Source: Cytidiella melzeri (lineage: Eukaryota; Basidiomycota; Agaricomycetes; Polyporales; Irpicaceae). From it: 64,000 bases of DNA. Positions 47,653 through 58,437 of the stretch are shown here, in pieces; positions within the stretch are counted from its first letter, which is position 1, and every line of letters starts with the position of its first letter. The stretch is from contig JABYQR010000031.1 in NCBI GenBank assembly GCA_022592445.1, positions 1-64,000 on the forward strand, read 5' to 3'. Both the position numbers and the translations under genes were made by a program. The notes beneath the pieces are model-generated. The model worked only from the letters and a program-made list of their open reading frames with translations. It was not told the origin of the DNA and did not search any database.

Positions 47653-49507
47653 TGAGACACTGAGTCACGCTCCAAAACTAAGTACAACCCTAAAGACAAC
47701 ACAACCAACCATGAAGTGGCAATATAAGTGTAAGGGTGTGGGAGCGCGGAAGTGTGGTAGTGTGCGAGGTGGTCTTAGAGTCCTAGTTTTACCTGTGCTG
47801 TAAAGAGCGACAAGGTTTGTGATATAGGCTTTATGTGAATGGAGCTAGACAGGCAAACTACCACGCGTATCGCGGGCAAAAGGGCTAGTTGGCGCGGTGA
47901 AAGCAGAAGAGTTTTAGCGCGACTCAAAGAGAACGCGTGGGAGATGTCGCGACTTGTAGTAAAAACGGCGCGCGGAAAGACGCGGATGGTAAAAAGCAGG
48001 TGCAGTACGAATCTCGAACACAAAACGCGGTTGCTGGTGAAGATGAAAGTAGTCGCTGTAAAACGCGGGCGCAGTGAAAGTGGACGCAGTAAACTCGATG
48101 CAGTGAAGGTGAAATGCAGACACAATAACGCAGTAAAATGACGCAGTTAAGAAGCAAATGCAGTATAACAAAACCAAAAAGAACCGTAAGGGAAAGACAA
48201 ACTACTGGAGCGTGAGTCGCAGCGTAAGACTATATGAGGCCGCAGTCAATTTGACTCAATAGACTGCGCGCGGGGGCAATAGTGTAGAACAACACCTCCC
48301 GAGCGGCGATGTGTATTGCAAGCAAATGTGTGGCCAACAACGACGTTGGTAGAGCTTGTAAGATTGAACTGTACTAGTTCGCACTAGTGGTCCTCGCCTT
48401 CAAAGTCTGGTAACAGCCAACAATCTGGATGTAGCACGCGCGGGCAATTGCAGTCGAGCGGGACGAAAGGTCCTGAGCGCAAGGGAATTGGTTGATTGCT
48501 TTGAGTGTCGCAATAGGAGCAGTTATCAAGCGAGTCCGCGACGGAGGCGACGGACGGCGCTGGCGAGGGTGATTTAGGAGTAGATTGCTCAGGGGAGACC
48601 GTAGGCGCTACTGAGGGTTCTGGCGGCGGCGTGAGCGTGGAGATGACGGGGTAACAACGAAGAACCTTGCGGCGGTGCAGGCGGTATGGGCAGCAACCGT
48701 CTGGTAAGTGGGGAACTGTGGGACAATAACGGCAAACGCGAGGCGGGTTGTCGATGGTAGGCGCAGCGGACATAAACATGGAGAAAGATGCAGTGAGAAA
48801 ATGCAGGAATGACTACAGTTATTGGTGCGACAAGACTCCCTCAACGCGAGTGCAAGGCGTAGACTGTACTCTGAGAACTGGGGTGGGATTGATTTATTTT
48901 CTATGCAGTACAGGCAACACCTTTTATATACCCTAAAGACCCTCTCCTAAACCTCTCCTTCTTTGTCCTAAACCCAAACGCAAGAGCAAGGAAACATGGT
49001 GGCAGAATACTTCTGTTCACAGAGGCAAAATGTCCAGCAAGTCGACACTCGGCAGGACACAGCGTTGGTCGACGCGGAGAAGCGGCGCGCGCCCTTGCGC
49101 TGAAGGAGTGCCAACTGTTGCGAGCAGGTGATGAGGCGCCATCCAAGCGTTGCACAGTGTGGCGTGATAGGAGTCTTCCTGAAACGGGGTTCGCGAGTCA
49201 ATTTTCTTCTATTGTTGGTCCGACCCGCGTCCGAAACACTTGGTGGCTGGCCGGCCCATGCTCCAACGCAAAAGGGGCGTGTCTGCAAGTCAGAGTTTGG
49301 TGCGAGTTCTTGGCCTCGGGTGTTTCTGGCGTGTTGCTGCTCCTTGTCAAGGCCTCGGGTCCTCGGCGAACTCCTCGTGACCTCGGTGAGCTCCTCATGC
49401 CCGCGACGCTGGGAAAGTGAAGGGATTTGCCGCTCAGGATGACGCGGGCCGCGCAAATGGCGGGCTGCTGCCGTGTCTCCGCGCCTAGCCGTTTTCTGGG
49501 CATATCA
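47653..49507 (-). mobile_element. 1.86-kb TG...CA element inserted in copia RT
   Basis: On the minus strand it runs from TGATATGCCC (49507) to CAGTGTCTCA (47653). ACGC(T) is present on both sides (47649-47653 and 49508-49512), a 4-5 bp target-site duplication. The copia frame continues exactly across after removal. It is the second copy of the 10366-12779 family. It has a TATA-like CCTTTTATATACC at about 48930 (minus reading TATATAAAAGG) in front of a 131-residue ORF. No gag/pol. Confidence 0.8.
48384..48779 (-). CDS. Cys-rich ORF of the TG...CA element
   Basis: 131 residues from an ATG at 48779; a second ATG two codons on is also possible. Cysteine clusters are CRYC and CC near the N-terminus, CSYC in the middle and LDCNCPRVLHPDCW near the end, separated by a P/S-rich linker. 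The pattern recalls a metal-binding or disulfide domain but matches no family I know. A TATA-like box ~150 bp upstream and a degenerate homologue at 11232-11480 support that it is a real element-encoded protein. Confidence 0.5.
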   Translation of the reverse strand: MFMSAAPTIDNPPRVCRYCPTVPHLPDGCCPYRLHRRKVLRCYPVISTLTPPPEPSVAPTVSPEQSTPKSPSPAPSVASVADSLDNCSYCDTQSNQPIPLRSGPFVPLDCNCPRVLHPDCWLLPDFEGEDH

Positions 49508-50158
49508 ACGCTTGTAGCTTTAGGCTTTGAACATATTGAGTCCGATGCTAGTGTATACATATATCACCAACAAAGGGGGACTTTGATGCTTATCCTCTAT
49601 GTTAATGACATATTTCCTATTGGCAACAATAAAGCTGGGATTAAAGCACTTAAAACTAATCTCATGAATCAATATGAGATGCGTGACTTAGGAGAAGCAA
49701 AGCTGATCCTAGGCATGCAAGTGCATAGAAATTGTAAAGAGCGTACACTCTACCTTTCTCAAGGGTCGTACATTGAAGATGCTCTTAAACGTTTTCAGAT
49801 GATCAATGCTAATCCTGCCCATACACCTTTACCATCTGGACTAGAACTTTGTAAAGTGGATTCTGACTATACAGCGGAACATGAGCTTAGGAGTTTGTAT
49901 CAAGCCTTGATTGGTACACTTATATATGTTATGATCAGCACTTGTCCCAACATTTCATATGCTGTCATACGTCTTTCTCAGTATATGTCAAATCCCACTC
50001 AAAACCATATGAACGCTGCGAAGTACATACTCTGTTATTTACTTGGTACTCAGTCATACGCTATCAAGTATGATGGACACAGCCAATCTGGACTAGTTGG
50101 GTACTCAGACGCAGACTGGGCTGAGAACAAAGACGATAGACATTCCACTACTGGCTAA
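49508..50158 (+). pseudogene. Copia reverse transcriptase/RNase H, second fragment
   Basis: The frame continues the fragment at 47499-47652 with LGFEHIESDASVYIYH, the RT active-site region LILYVNDIF (canonical YVDD reads YVND), then YLSQGSYIEDALKRF, and the RNase H start GYSDADWAENKDDRHSTTG. It stops at a TAA right after STTG, so the RNase H domain is cut short. Together with the insertion and the 5' loss, the element is dead. Confidence 0.9.
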
Positions 50159-50228
50159 GCATTCCTTCTGGCCAAAGGCGCAGTGTACACTCGTGACTTT
50201 CAAACAACATCTAAACTACCTTTTTGAG

Positions 50229-50808
50229 CTAAGGGAACTTGCTACTTGCTGGCTCTACTCGCCCAAGTCCTATTTTTGCCAGCAACTTCTGGATTGGGCT
50301 CTTCGGTCGGTCCAGGTGACTACTCTCGTCTGGGTTATCTAAAAGACCCAGTGTGGCAACTTTGTTTGCTGCTTGAAGAAGTTGGGCTACATAGGGCATA
50401 TTTGTGGTTGGATACGCAGGCTCAGGTCGCTCATGCGGAGATGGATTTGCAGGTGGAGGCTGAGACCTCACGCGTAGATCCGTTTCAGTACGAGCGAGCA
50501 GTGCTACAAACTCTGTGAGTTCTCCACGGCGACGGCTGCAGAGAGCAAACTGAATATTGTGCGCAACATTAATCAGCACAGTCGACTCACAAGGCTTGTC
50601 CACCGTCCGTGTTCAGCGCAGGCACTCCCACAAGTGACATGGCGGGCTGCATCGCTGCGCTCTCGTCAACAGCTTTCCCGTAAACGGCCAAGGCAGAAGT
50701 GTTCGATCGCGCGTCCAAAGACACGGCGCGAGACGTGACGGGTACAGATACAGCGGGACCGACGGTAGCAAGTAGTAACGCGAGAGCGACAGCGATGTCG
50801 AGACGCAT
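50229..50808 (-). CDS. Secreted protein, 174 residues, unknown function
   Basis: Exons 50591-50808 and 50229-50535 join in frame. The first 20 residues (MRLDIAVALALLLATVGPAV) are a strong signal peptide. The mature protein has no cysteine. It carries a proline-rich middle (QPPPANPSPHERPEPAYP) and a C-terminal helical segment (VAQLLQAANKVATLGLL). No family is recognised. It lies directly downstream of a dead copia element, in the repeat-rich part of the window. An effector-like role is possible but unproven. Confidence 0.6.
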
Positions 50809-51566
50809 GATGAAGGTATGGAATGTTTTGGTTGGTTCGGGTGTAGTTGCAGAATGAAAGCGGGTGCCGGAAGGGAAAAAAGCAAGATGAGCTACAGACA
50901 TGTAAGAAGGAGCTTTCAGAATTGCATGGAGGGTGTGATACGTACCAGCCGGTGCTAGCTTGCAAAAGAAGGGAACTCTCAGAGGTGGGAAGACACACAA
51001 GTGCGCCAGCAGCAGCTTTTATGCGATGAGACTTCACTTTAACTCCTATCATAGTGTTCTTGATGTGTATGAAACTGATGGAACTGGTTGTTAACCCATG
51101 AGATGTGTGTTGCAGCTGCTTGAGCTCGAATCAACTCGATTGTGGTGGCAAGTACTCGCACTGCCCGCCCGAGAGTTTGGGAACTTTACCTTTACCCAAG
51201 CGTCAAGATCTTGCACCGAAAGCTTTGTTTCGTTGCGGGATGATTGATGTCGATTATCGACAGGAGGCACAGACCACGGACGGCGTACTAACCACGTCCA
51301 TGGCTCACTGTAAAGACTGTGGGTATGTTGAGCTGCTTGACATACAAATGAAAGGTTGACGGGGCATAAGCCCGTGTTCAATTCTGCAGTCTACGTTGAC
51401 AGTATCCGGTGGACGGACTTATCATGAAACAACTCAAAAGTTGGATTAGAACAGCCTTGGAAGCCCCTAGCTTGAAAGCGTGATTGTCGTTAGTCTCGGA
51501 ACCAGCCGTTCGCGTTTCCTCAATTGGAACCGCGGAGTTCCAAAATGACAAAGAGGCGAGGAAGGC
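50809..51566 (+). other. Region with a possible zinc-ribbon-like ORF
   Basis: The plus frame 51105-51359 (84 codons) has CCSC, CGG, a later HCKDCGYVELLD and an alternative start. The pattern recalls Zn-ribbon proteins but is too short and lacks an ATG. The rest shows no supported gene. Confidence 0.3.
51560..51566. repeat. Target-site duplication, left
   Basis: GGAAGGC directly before the left terminus of the KDZ element; identical to 62446-62452. Confidence 0.85.
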
Positions 51567-51990
51567 CACCTATCCGTCCCGCAGAAAGAGCCTCATAAGC
51601 AGCCATCATCGCGTTCAGTACGGGCCCTGATCGGCGGGGGATCTGGGGCTTTTCCTCACCCGCAGAGAATCCCTTGGAGAATTTCCTGAGATCTACGAGA
51701 TCCCTCCCTCCTTTCGAAGTCTTCACGTGGCCTCCCCTCTGAGGCAGTGTCTGGGCGTTCCCGCGCCCCATCGTCGGGCCCGCCCTCCACCCTTCGCCCT
51801 GAGAGTTGCTGTATTAGGCTAGTCCCCGCCCTTTTCCCATCTTTCCCGCCGTTGCCTTATCTTTCCTGCCGTTGCGTTATCTTTCCTGCCCCTTTCCGCC
51901 CTTGTGTCATGTCTCTCGCCCCTGTCCCGCCCCTTTCCGCCCCTTTCCGCCCCTTTCCGCCTCTTCCCGCCTCTCTCCATGCGCCAGCGA
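51567..51990. repeat. Left terminal inverted repeat
   Basis: Inverse of about 62065-62445. It differs by an extra ~80 bp after the first 24 bases (CCTCATAAGCAGCC onwards) and by having two 20-bp GTTGC-TTATCTTTCC-GCC units, whereas the right end has five. The inner part is a CCCCTTTCCGCC tandem. Confidence 0.85.
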
Positions 51991-52373
51991 CTCGGATCCT
52001 GTGCCTGCATTACCGCTCGCGGAATATTATTATCGGGTGATGCCGACAGTGCCGCGTGTTCACCCTTAAGAGGTAGTCTAGCTGCGTGTTGTGTAGTTCA
52101 ATAAAGCAGACGGTTCACTCGTGGGATGCTCAATTCATTGTGCGCAGGTTTGTGATACGTAATGTAAGTAGGGTCGATTCGGACCCTTTGCACTTCCATA
52201 AGGCAAGCGTATATCCCACCAACACCCACCAATCGTGGGAACTGATAAAATCGAGTTGGTGTTGTTCGGTACGCGAACAATGTCTACTACAGCAACGACA
52301 CAAACACAGACACCACAAGGAAGCACAATGAAGAAGCACGACCACCAACTGATTGTGCAACCCAGCCTCAACG

Positions 52374-54225
52374 TTAGCTTTGCCTCTGGCGCTTACGTGC
52401 ACATTGACCTTGTCCGTCGTCTCCACCATCCGACTTGCTGCTCGATGACTCCTCCCCACCGTTCTCGTCCTCTGCGGTGGATTTACGGCTACGTCGAGGG
52501 ACGCCAGCATCTTTTCGGGGTTTTCGTGCTTTACGAGGTGTGATGGTCCCGGCAGCAACATCAGCAGCAACTCGCTCACGTCGTGCCTTTACTTCTGCAG
52601 CAGTAAGGCGCACAAATTTGCATGAGCCGTTGGTCAAGGCATCGCACAGGCCTTGGAGCGGGGGGAGGCTATTGCTCAAGTCACTTGGGTTGACGAAATG
52701 AACATTCGCAGGCCAACCCACAATGGCCAGGCCGTATCGCTGGACAATCTGCTCTTCGAAGTTCACATAATTCATCTTGATGGAGGGATTACCAGTCAGC
52801 TCGACTACGATGTCTGTGAGCGACGATACTCGAAGATAAGTAGATGTTTTCTTACTCAATTGAGCCGTAATCTTAGCCCTGATCTGAGTTTTCAACCAGT
52901 TCGCTTTCATCTTGGCCGTGCGCAGCATATCTGGGCAGAATAACTCAGCACCTTGATACCCTGGTATAGATGGGCCTAACGCACTAGTCACGCTACCACC
53001 TGCAATGGCATACGCCTCGATTAACGCGCCAATATTGGTGGTATCCCACTTGCGGACAGCAATCTCCAAATATTTTTCCAGTTCAGGTGAAGTGAAGAAC
53101 CACCTTGGGTCCATGGCAAAGGAGGCTGAATTGCGGACGAGGCAAAACATCCCTTGGATCCCAACTCGTGAGTCTAGGCCCATTATCTTCATGCGACAGG
53201 TGAGTACATCAAATTGTACAAGATGAGAGCGGCTTACCAACTGCTCTATCTTTCTTGTAGTGTGGGTTACATCCTGATGCTTTCCCCGCGCCGTAACACG
53301 AGGTGCAACCTTCCGTTCATTGCGACTTATTTGATACTCTCGTACGTATTCGTCTTTCTCCTGTTCAGTAAGCAAGCGATACTCATCCATGTAGTCTCTT
53401 TGCACAACAGACAATGGGATGCGATCATCAAATGCCAAGCCTAATACTACAATTCAGCGGAACACGCACGACGCTGCCAGGTAATAAAGCACTTGCCTGC
53501 GTTAAGTTCCTGATACTTACAATGTAGCCAGGCATTCCACGAGTTTGCCCGGTTCTCGTTCAAATACCGGGTGCCACCATTGAAGATTAAATTCTCGACG
53601 TAAGCTTCTTTTTTATGGTGCTTGTTGGCTAGCTCACTAATGTTTTGCTTTAACTTGTGAAGGAGCATGTCGAAGTCAGCGTCGAAGGAGTCCTTGCGAG
53701 TATTGCGCTCCTTCGCCACGTCTTGCGCCGACTTTGCGTTGCGCGACGGCTCGCGTACAGTGTCGTGCACCGGCTCGTGTACAGTGTCGTGCACTGGCTT
53801 GCGCAACATGTTGTGCACCGGCTCGTGTGGACTGTTGCGTGGCGGCTCGCGTACACTGTCGTGTGCATCGCGTGCATTGCTGTCCGTATTGGGTACAACG
53901 TTGTGCACGTCGTGTACACCACTGGATGTGCCTGGTTTGAGTTCTCCATTGTGAAGGACTGCGGGAGCGTGTTCGCTGCTATGTTCTTGGTGAGTGCTTG
54001 AATTCGGCAGAAGCGCATCTTCTAATGCAACCTGCGTGGACGTCGTTTCATCAAACAATGGGGCAGGGTGGTCGAGAAGGAGGTTGAACCCTCCAGGCCC
54101 CGCAAATGGGTGCACGTCAAAGGATCTACCCGCCGGTAGCAAGCTCGGCTCAGACGAGATGGGACGCAGAGAATTTGGTCCCGCAAACAAAGCAGAATCA
54201 GGAAGTGCGTCGCTGAGCTCAAGAG
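52374..54225 (-). CDS. HMG-box-like protein carried by the KDZ element (5' end unresolved)
   Basis: Exons 53497-54225, 53238-53440 and 52374-53186 keep one frame for about 580 residues. The first intron (53441-53496) has a GC donor. The N-terminal part is a degenerate repeat of EPVHDTV-like units. The middle has NENRANSWNAWLHCKYQELN, then PLSVVQRDYMDEYRLLTEQEKDEY, which resembles an HMG box (N-A-W, L-T-x-x-E-K-x-x-Y). A conserved central region includes DPRWFFTSPELEKYLEIAVRKW, and the tail is basic (KARKPRKDAG, then RKRQRQS). A further 5' exon is needed after the CAG acceptor at 54226; a frame at 54022-54381 with MDDDSYPFPVL may hold it but the phase did not fit. DNA binding is inferred. Confidence 0.65.
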
Positions 54226-54487
54226 CTGTCCAGGGGGGAAATTATCCAAGCTGAGGCGAGGGGCTGCCACCGGTGAGTAGGAGGAAAGCACTGGGAATGG
54301 GTACGAGTCGTCGTCCATTTGGCGTCCAGAAACTTTGACCGTCACGCTCACAGATGCTTGGGGTAACCCGGCATACCACAAAGACGTTTTGGAAGTGAGT
54401 AGTAATCTTTATCACGTGACCACAATCTCATTCACTGTACAGCGGCGGCAAACATGGCATTCAGGCAGTACAGGTATTTACTGTATC

Positions 54488-56088
54488 CTAAAACACTGAA
54501 GGTGTAGTACAATGGTCCTCGTCGAAGTCAATGCCTCTATCGGCATGCATAGCAATCGTCATCGCAAGAGCCTCATAGAGCTCGAGGCGGGAATGTATGC
54601 ACAAATGCTCATACCAGTTTTCGGGGCTGAGCTCATTGTAGTACATCCACAGCTCGACGTTCAGCCGTGGCTCAAGTCCATACCTCTCTATAGCGGCATC
54701 ACAAGCAGGCCCAAACGGAACAATCGCGTCAGAGTCGTCCGGAACAATCGCGTCAGAGTTGTCTGAAGCGTGCGATGGACTGCTTGTCAAGGGCACGTAA
54801 CGAGGAGGCAATATGGGCTCGCTGTCAAAGTAGAAGCGGCCGGGATCTTCCTGCTTGGATGTATGCGTTGGCGCGCTTGGTGTTGCGCTTGAAGTCGAAG
54901 CTTGCGGCTGAGGTCTAGGGACACCCTGTGGCTCGAACTGGAAACCCTGGTCAGTAGTCATGCCTCAGCACGCTGCAGTATACTGACCTTATGGGGACCT
55001 CCATCGCGAGTGTTGCGAAGCAGGCGGGTTGTCTGTTCTTCGATGGCTGACAACCCGAGAGTTAGCTCACTCAGCCGCTTCTCGCTAGCTGCCAGTACCC
55101 TTTCCTTTTGCGCCAGCTGTGTCTCGAGCTTGACAACCTTGGCCTGTGCCTGCAAAAGCATGGCCTGTATCTCGTTGCGATCATCTTGTGCTTGATCTCG
55201 TGCAATCTTCATGGCCTCGTATTCGGCGGTAGGTTGGCTGGCCACGTAGGAAGGGCGATGAAACTTTATCGCATCATCGAGCGCACCAACTGGTCGGCCA
55301 CAGATGGAATATAGAGAGCTGGTGTACGGCGAAGGGCTCAAGACCAGAGAAGGGGGGTTCTCGTAGTTGTACCGTGGTACTTCGGTGCGGTTCAAGAACA
55401 AGTACTTGAAGGTTATACCTGCAGCAAAGGTCAGTCAACAAACAGTCAAGAAGAGACAGATTTTACTCACCGTTGTTCTCCATAGCTCGTTCCCAACGCT
55501 CGATCGATGGCAATGCAATGGACTCAACAAAGGTCTGGGTGAGTTGCGCAACAATAATATCACCGTTGGGTATCTCTTGCATGATGTGTGGCGTAACATA
55601 CGTCTTCACCTTGACAGCTTCTGGGACACGATTATGGCCAGGTGGAAGATTTCCGTCGATGTGCATGAGCAGTGTTGCTCCTCCAGACACCCGATCTAGC
55701 GCAGTTATCTGGCAGGTCAGTTGTCAGTTCTGTTCAAAATCACGGATACCAGTACTCTAACCAAGTCCAGCGCTGTCTGTAGCAGATGGAGGCAAATTCC
55801 ACTACGAGTGGCCGATGACTCAGTACTATTCCTGGTGTCAAAGAACAGGCGATGGAACGAGCCGGTTGGCCAATTATGCCTTCCATCATTCCACATCCCA
55901 CCCGCCATGAATGCGAAGGTAGCCGCAGTCCAGCGCAGTCCGAGTCTGCGCAGAAGCTCTTGGTCCACAGGATGCTCAAGAAAAAACTTCGACACCTTTG
56001 CGATGGAGGCGGGGCTGAAGTTGCGCATCTGCAAAAGCTGGGTTTCATCCGCCATTTGCTCGGTGTTGGGATTAGGGAAGTTGGGCAT
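54488..56088 (-). CDS. Coiled-coil protein carried by the KDZ element, 484 residues
   Basis: Exons 55762-56088, 55471-55708, 54988-55418 and 54488-54946 join in frame. The N-terminal domain (about 1-190) contains FSPASIAKVSKFFLEHPVDQ and NDGRHNWPTGSFHRLFFD. The middle (about 255-325) is a clear coiled coil (AEYEAMKIARDQAQDDRNEI onwards). The C-terminus is acidic with a short DDSDAIVP repeat and ELWMYYNELSPENWYEHLC. No family is recognised. The start at 56088 lies 81 bp from a KDZ-type terminus at 56169. The gene is intact, which suggests it is maintained or was recently mobilised. Confidence 0.7.
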
Positions 56089-56168
56089 TGTGGATAGGGA
56101 TGAGAGGTGTACGACGAGAGGTAGTGGGGGTAAGGAAAGGGGAAATTGTGAGTAAACTTGGAGCACGC

Positions 56169-56300
56169 ACCTATCCGTCCTGTATCAGTACCGAGCTCCT
56201 AAGCAGCCACAATCACAACTTGTACTCCCGCTAATCGGCAAGCATTCAATCCGTTCTCCTCACCCGTGAAGATACCCTTGAAGATTCTCAGATTGTTTTA
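56169..56300. repeat. Internal second left-type terminus
   Basis: CACCTATCCGTCC followed by diverged versions of the left-TIR motifs (CTAAGCAGCC, then TCTCCTCACCCG). It has the same orientation as 51567. A partner on its right could only be 62445. It may mark an older or shorter KDZ element (56169-62445, 6.3 kb) within the present one. Confidence 0.65.
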
Positions 56301-56341
56301 TCATTCGCCTCCGCTTCATGCTCATCAGCGTCTCCGGTGAC

Positions 56342-57076
56342 ACCTGTGCGGATTATCTCCGGAGATGTGCCCGCCTCCTTGCTCACTATCTACCACGACG
56401 CGCACGGTGTAGTGCAATTGCGTGAGTTCGCCTCCGATTCCCTTCGTCGTTTTTGGTGGTATAGGGTAAAACGGTGCGTAGAACACGTTTCTGGAGTCCG
56501 ACACTGTACAATGTCAACAGATCACTTGTGGTAGGTGGATCTATGGTGGCCACTTTGGGATATGTGCTGATGTATAAACATCCCACTAACGCTATCCCAT
56601 AAGATTTCTTAGGACTGTATTAACAATGCATTGGCAATGTATTCGCGAAGAAACAGAGGGATTCGGGACAACAGGAAACGTCAAATTACATTGACCGCAG
56701 GTGAGTAATCCGTATGGGTGGCCACACATGATCTACACTATTATAAAATGTTGCAGTTACTCTCAAGTGTACTCCCACATACATAGATGTCAAATAACCT
56801 GCCCGATTGCGTTACTAACGGGTCAATCGCCTGTGGTGCACCTGCACTCCTCGTGCCTACCATGGAGGACAAATCGCCGTCTCAGCACGGAGCAATTGCA
56901 TGGGGTCTCTGGGGAATTATCCCATCGTTTAGAGCGACCCAAAAGTAGTAGTACATGTACTTAAATCCCTCCCGCCAGCAATACATGTACTTCTATGAAG
57001 TAGGAAAGGCGTGCTACAGCGTGATTGACTCGCTCGCAAGCACATTCTACCCTCTATAGATCCCTAGAGACCGAGG
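56342..57076 (+). repeat. Palindrome arm 1 (735 bp)
   Basis: Inverse of 57354-58088 with only a few mismatches noted by eye. It begins ACCTGTGCGGATTATCTCC and ends TAGAGACCGAGG. It contains weak coding-like frames, for example ISGDVPASLLTIYHDAHGVV, also present in arm 2. Confidence 0.9.
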
Positions 57077-57353
57077 TATTACAAAATTTGCTCAAGAACG
57101 TATTCTACAAGTATACTATGTGCAATAAACATTTTTGTTCGAAAGGGATTGGAGGCCGGAGTGTGTAGATACGTGAATGGCTGTTAGGAAGACCAGGAAT
57201 GCACAAGGGCTCGATGTACAACTCCTTGAACCAGCTTCGCGCTATGGGCCTCTCGATGTATGTAGGCTTGTAGGACTTCAATTCAGCTAAAACAAAATGA
57301 TGCTCGCTGCTTATTATGAACGTAGAGTATGATATTGAATGAGTTTTGGAGTC
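57077..57353. other. Palindrome spacer (277 bp)
   Basis: A unique loop between the two arms; no feature is seen. Confidence 0.8.
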
Positions 57354-58088
57354 CCTCAGTCTCTAGGGATCTATAGAGGGTAGAATGTGCTTGCGAGCGA
57401 GTCAATCGCGCTGTAGCACGCCTTTCCTACTTCATAGAAGTACATGTATTGCTGGCGGGAGGGATTTAAGTACATGTACTACTACTTTTTGGGTCGCTCT
57501 AAACGATGGGATAATTCCCCAGAGACCCCATGCAATTGCTCCGTGCTGAGACGGCGATTTGTCCTCCATGGTAGGCACGAGGAGTGCAGGTGCACCACAG
57601 GCGATTGACCCGTTAGTAACGCAATCGGGCAGGTTATTTGACATCTATGTATGTGGGAGTACACTTGAGAGTAACTGCAACATTTTATAATAGTGTAGAT
57701 CATGTGTGGCCACCCATACGGATTACTCACCTGCGGTCAATGTAATTTGACGTTTCCTGTTGTCCCGAATCCCTCTGTTTCTTCGCGAATACATTGCCAA
57801 TGCATTGTTAATACAGTCCTAAGAAATCTTATGGGATAGCGTTAGTGGGATGTTTATACATCAGCACATATCCCAAGTGGCCACCATAGATCCACCTACC
57901 ACAAGTGATCTGTTGACATTGTACAGTGTCGGACTCCAGAAACGTGTTCTACGCACTGTTTTACCCTATACCACCAAAAACGACGAAGGGAATCGGAGGC
58001 AAACTCACGCAATTGCACTACACCGTGCGCGTCGTGGTAGATAGTGAGCAAGGAGGCGGGCACATCTCCGGAGATAATCCGCACAGGT
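57354..58088 (-). repeat. Palindrome arm 2 (735 bp)
   Basis: Partner of 56342-57076. Its minus-strand frame extends past the arm to 58237 (MRFKLASSMNTSPANWQEIK upstream of the shared part). Arm 2 is therefore probably the original and arm 1 an inverted duplicate of part of it. The frame (57896-58237, 113 codons) has no recognised domain. Confidence 0.9.
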
Positions 58089-58437
58089 TTGAAGACATGT
58101 GCGACGGCCGGAGCACACTGATTACGAGCCGGACATTCTTGAGATCTTGAGGAGTTCTTCTCGGGTGAGCAAAATACCTTGATCTCTTGCCAATTAGCAG
58201 GAGAGGTATTCATGCTTGATGCCAGCTTGAAACGCATCCAAAGGCTGTGGGGAAGCGTTCAACATACGGTTTATGCTTGACAACGGTGAGAGATAATCCC
58301 ACATAATGCTAATTGGCAGACACGTTGTCTGCATTGTTGGGAACCTGTTCAGAGCGGACAATTCACATTCGCGCACAAAATCAGTATTACTACTTCACGG
58401 TACACGTATTTTAGCTAGTCTACGTGCGAGGAAATCT

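Noticed and set aside
53650..54018. Several ORFs of CTGSC/HTTVYAS-like repeats on both strands
   Set aside because: All arise from the repeated EPVHDTV units of the HMG-box-like gene in other frames.
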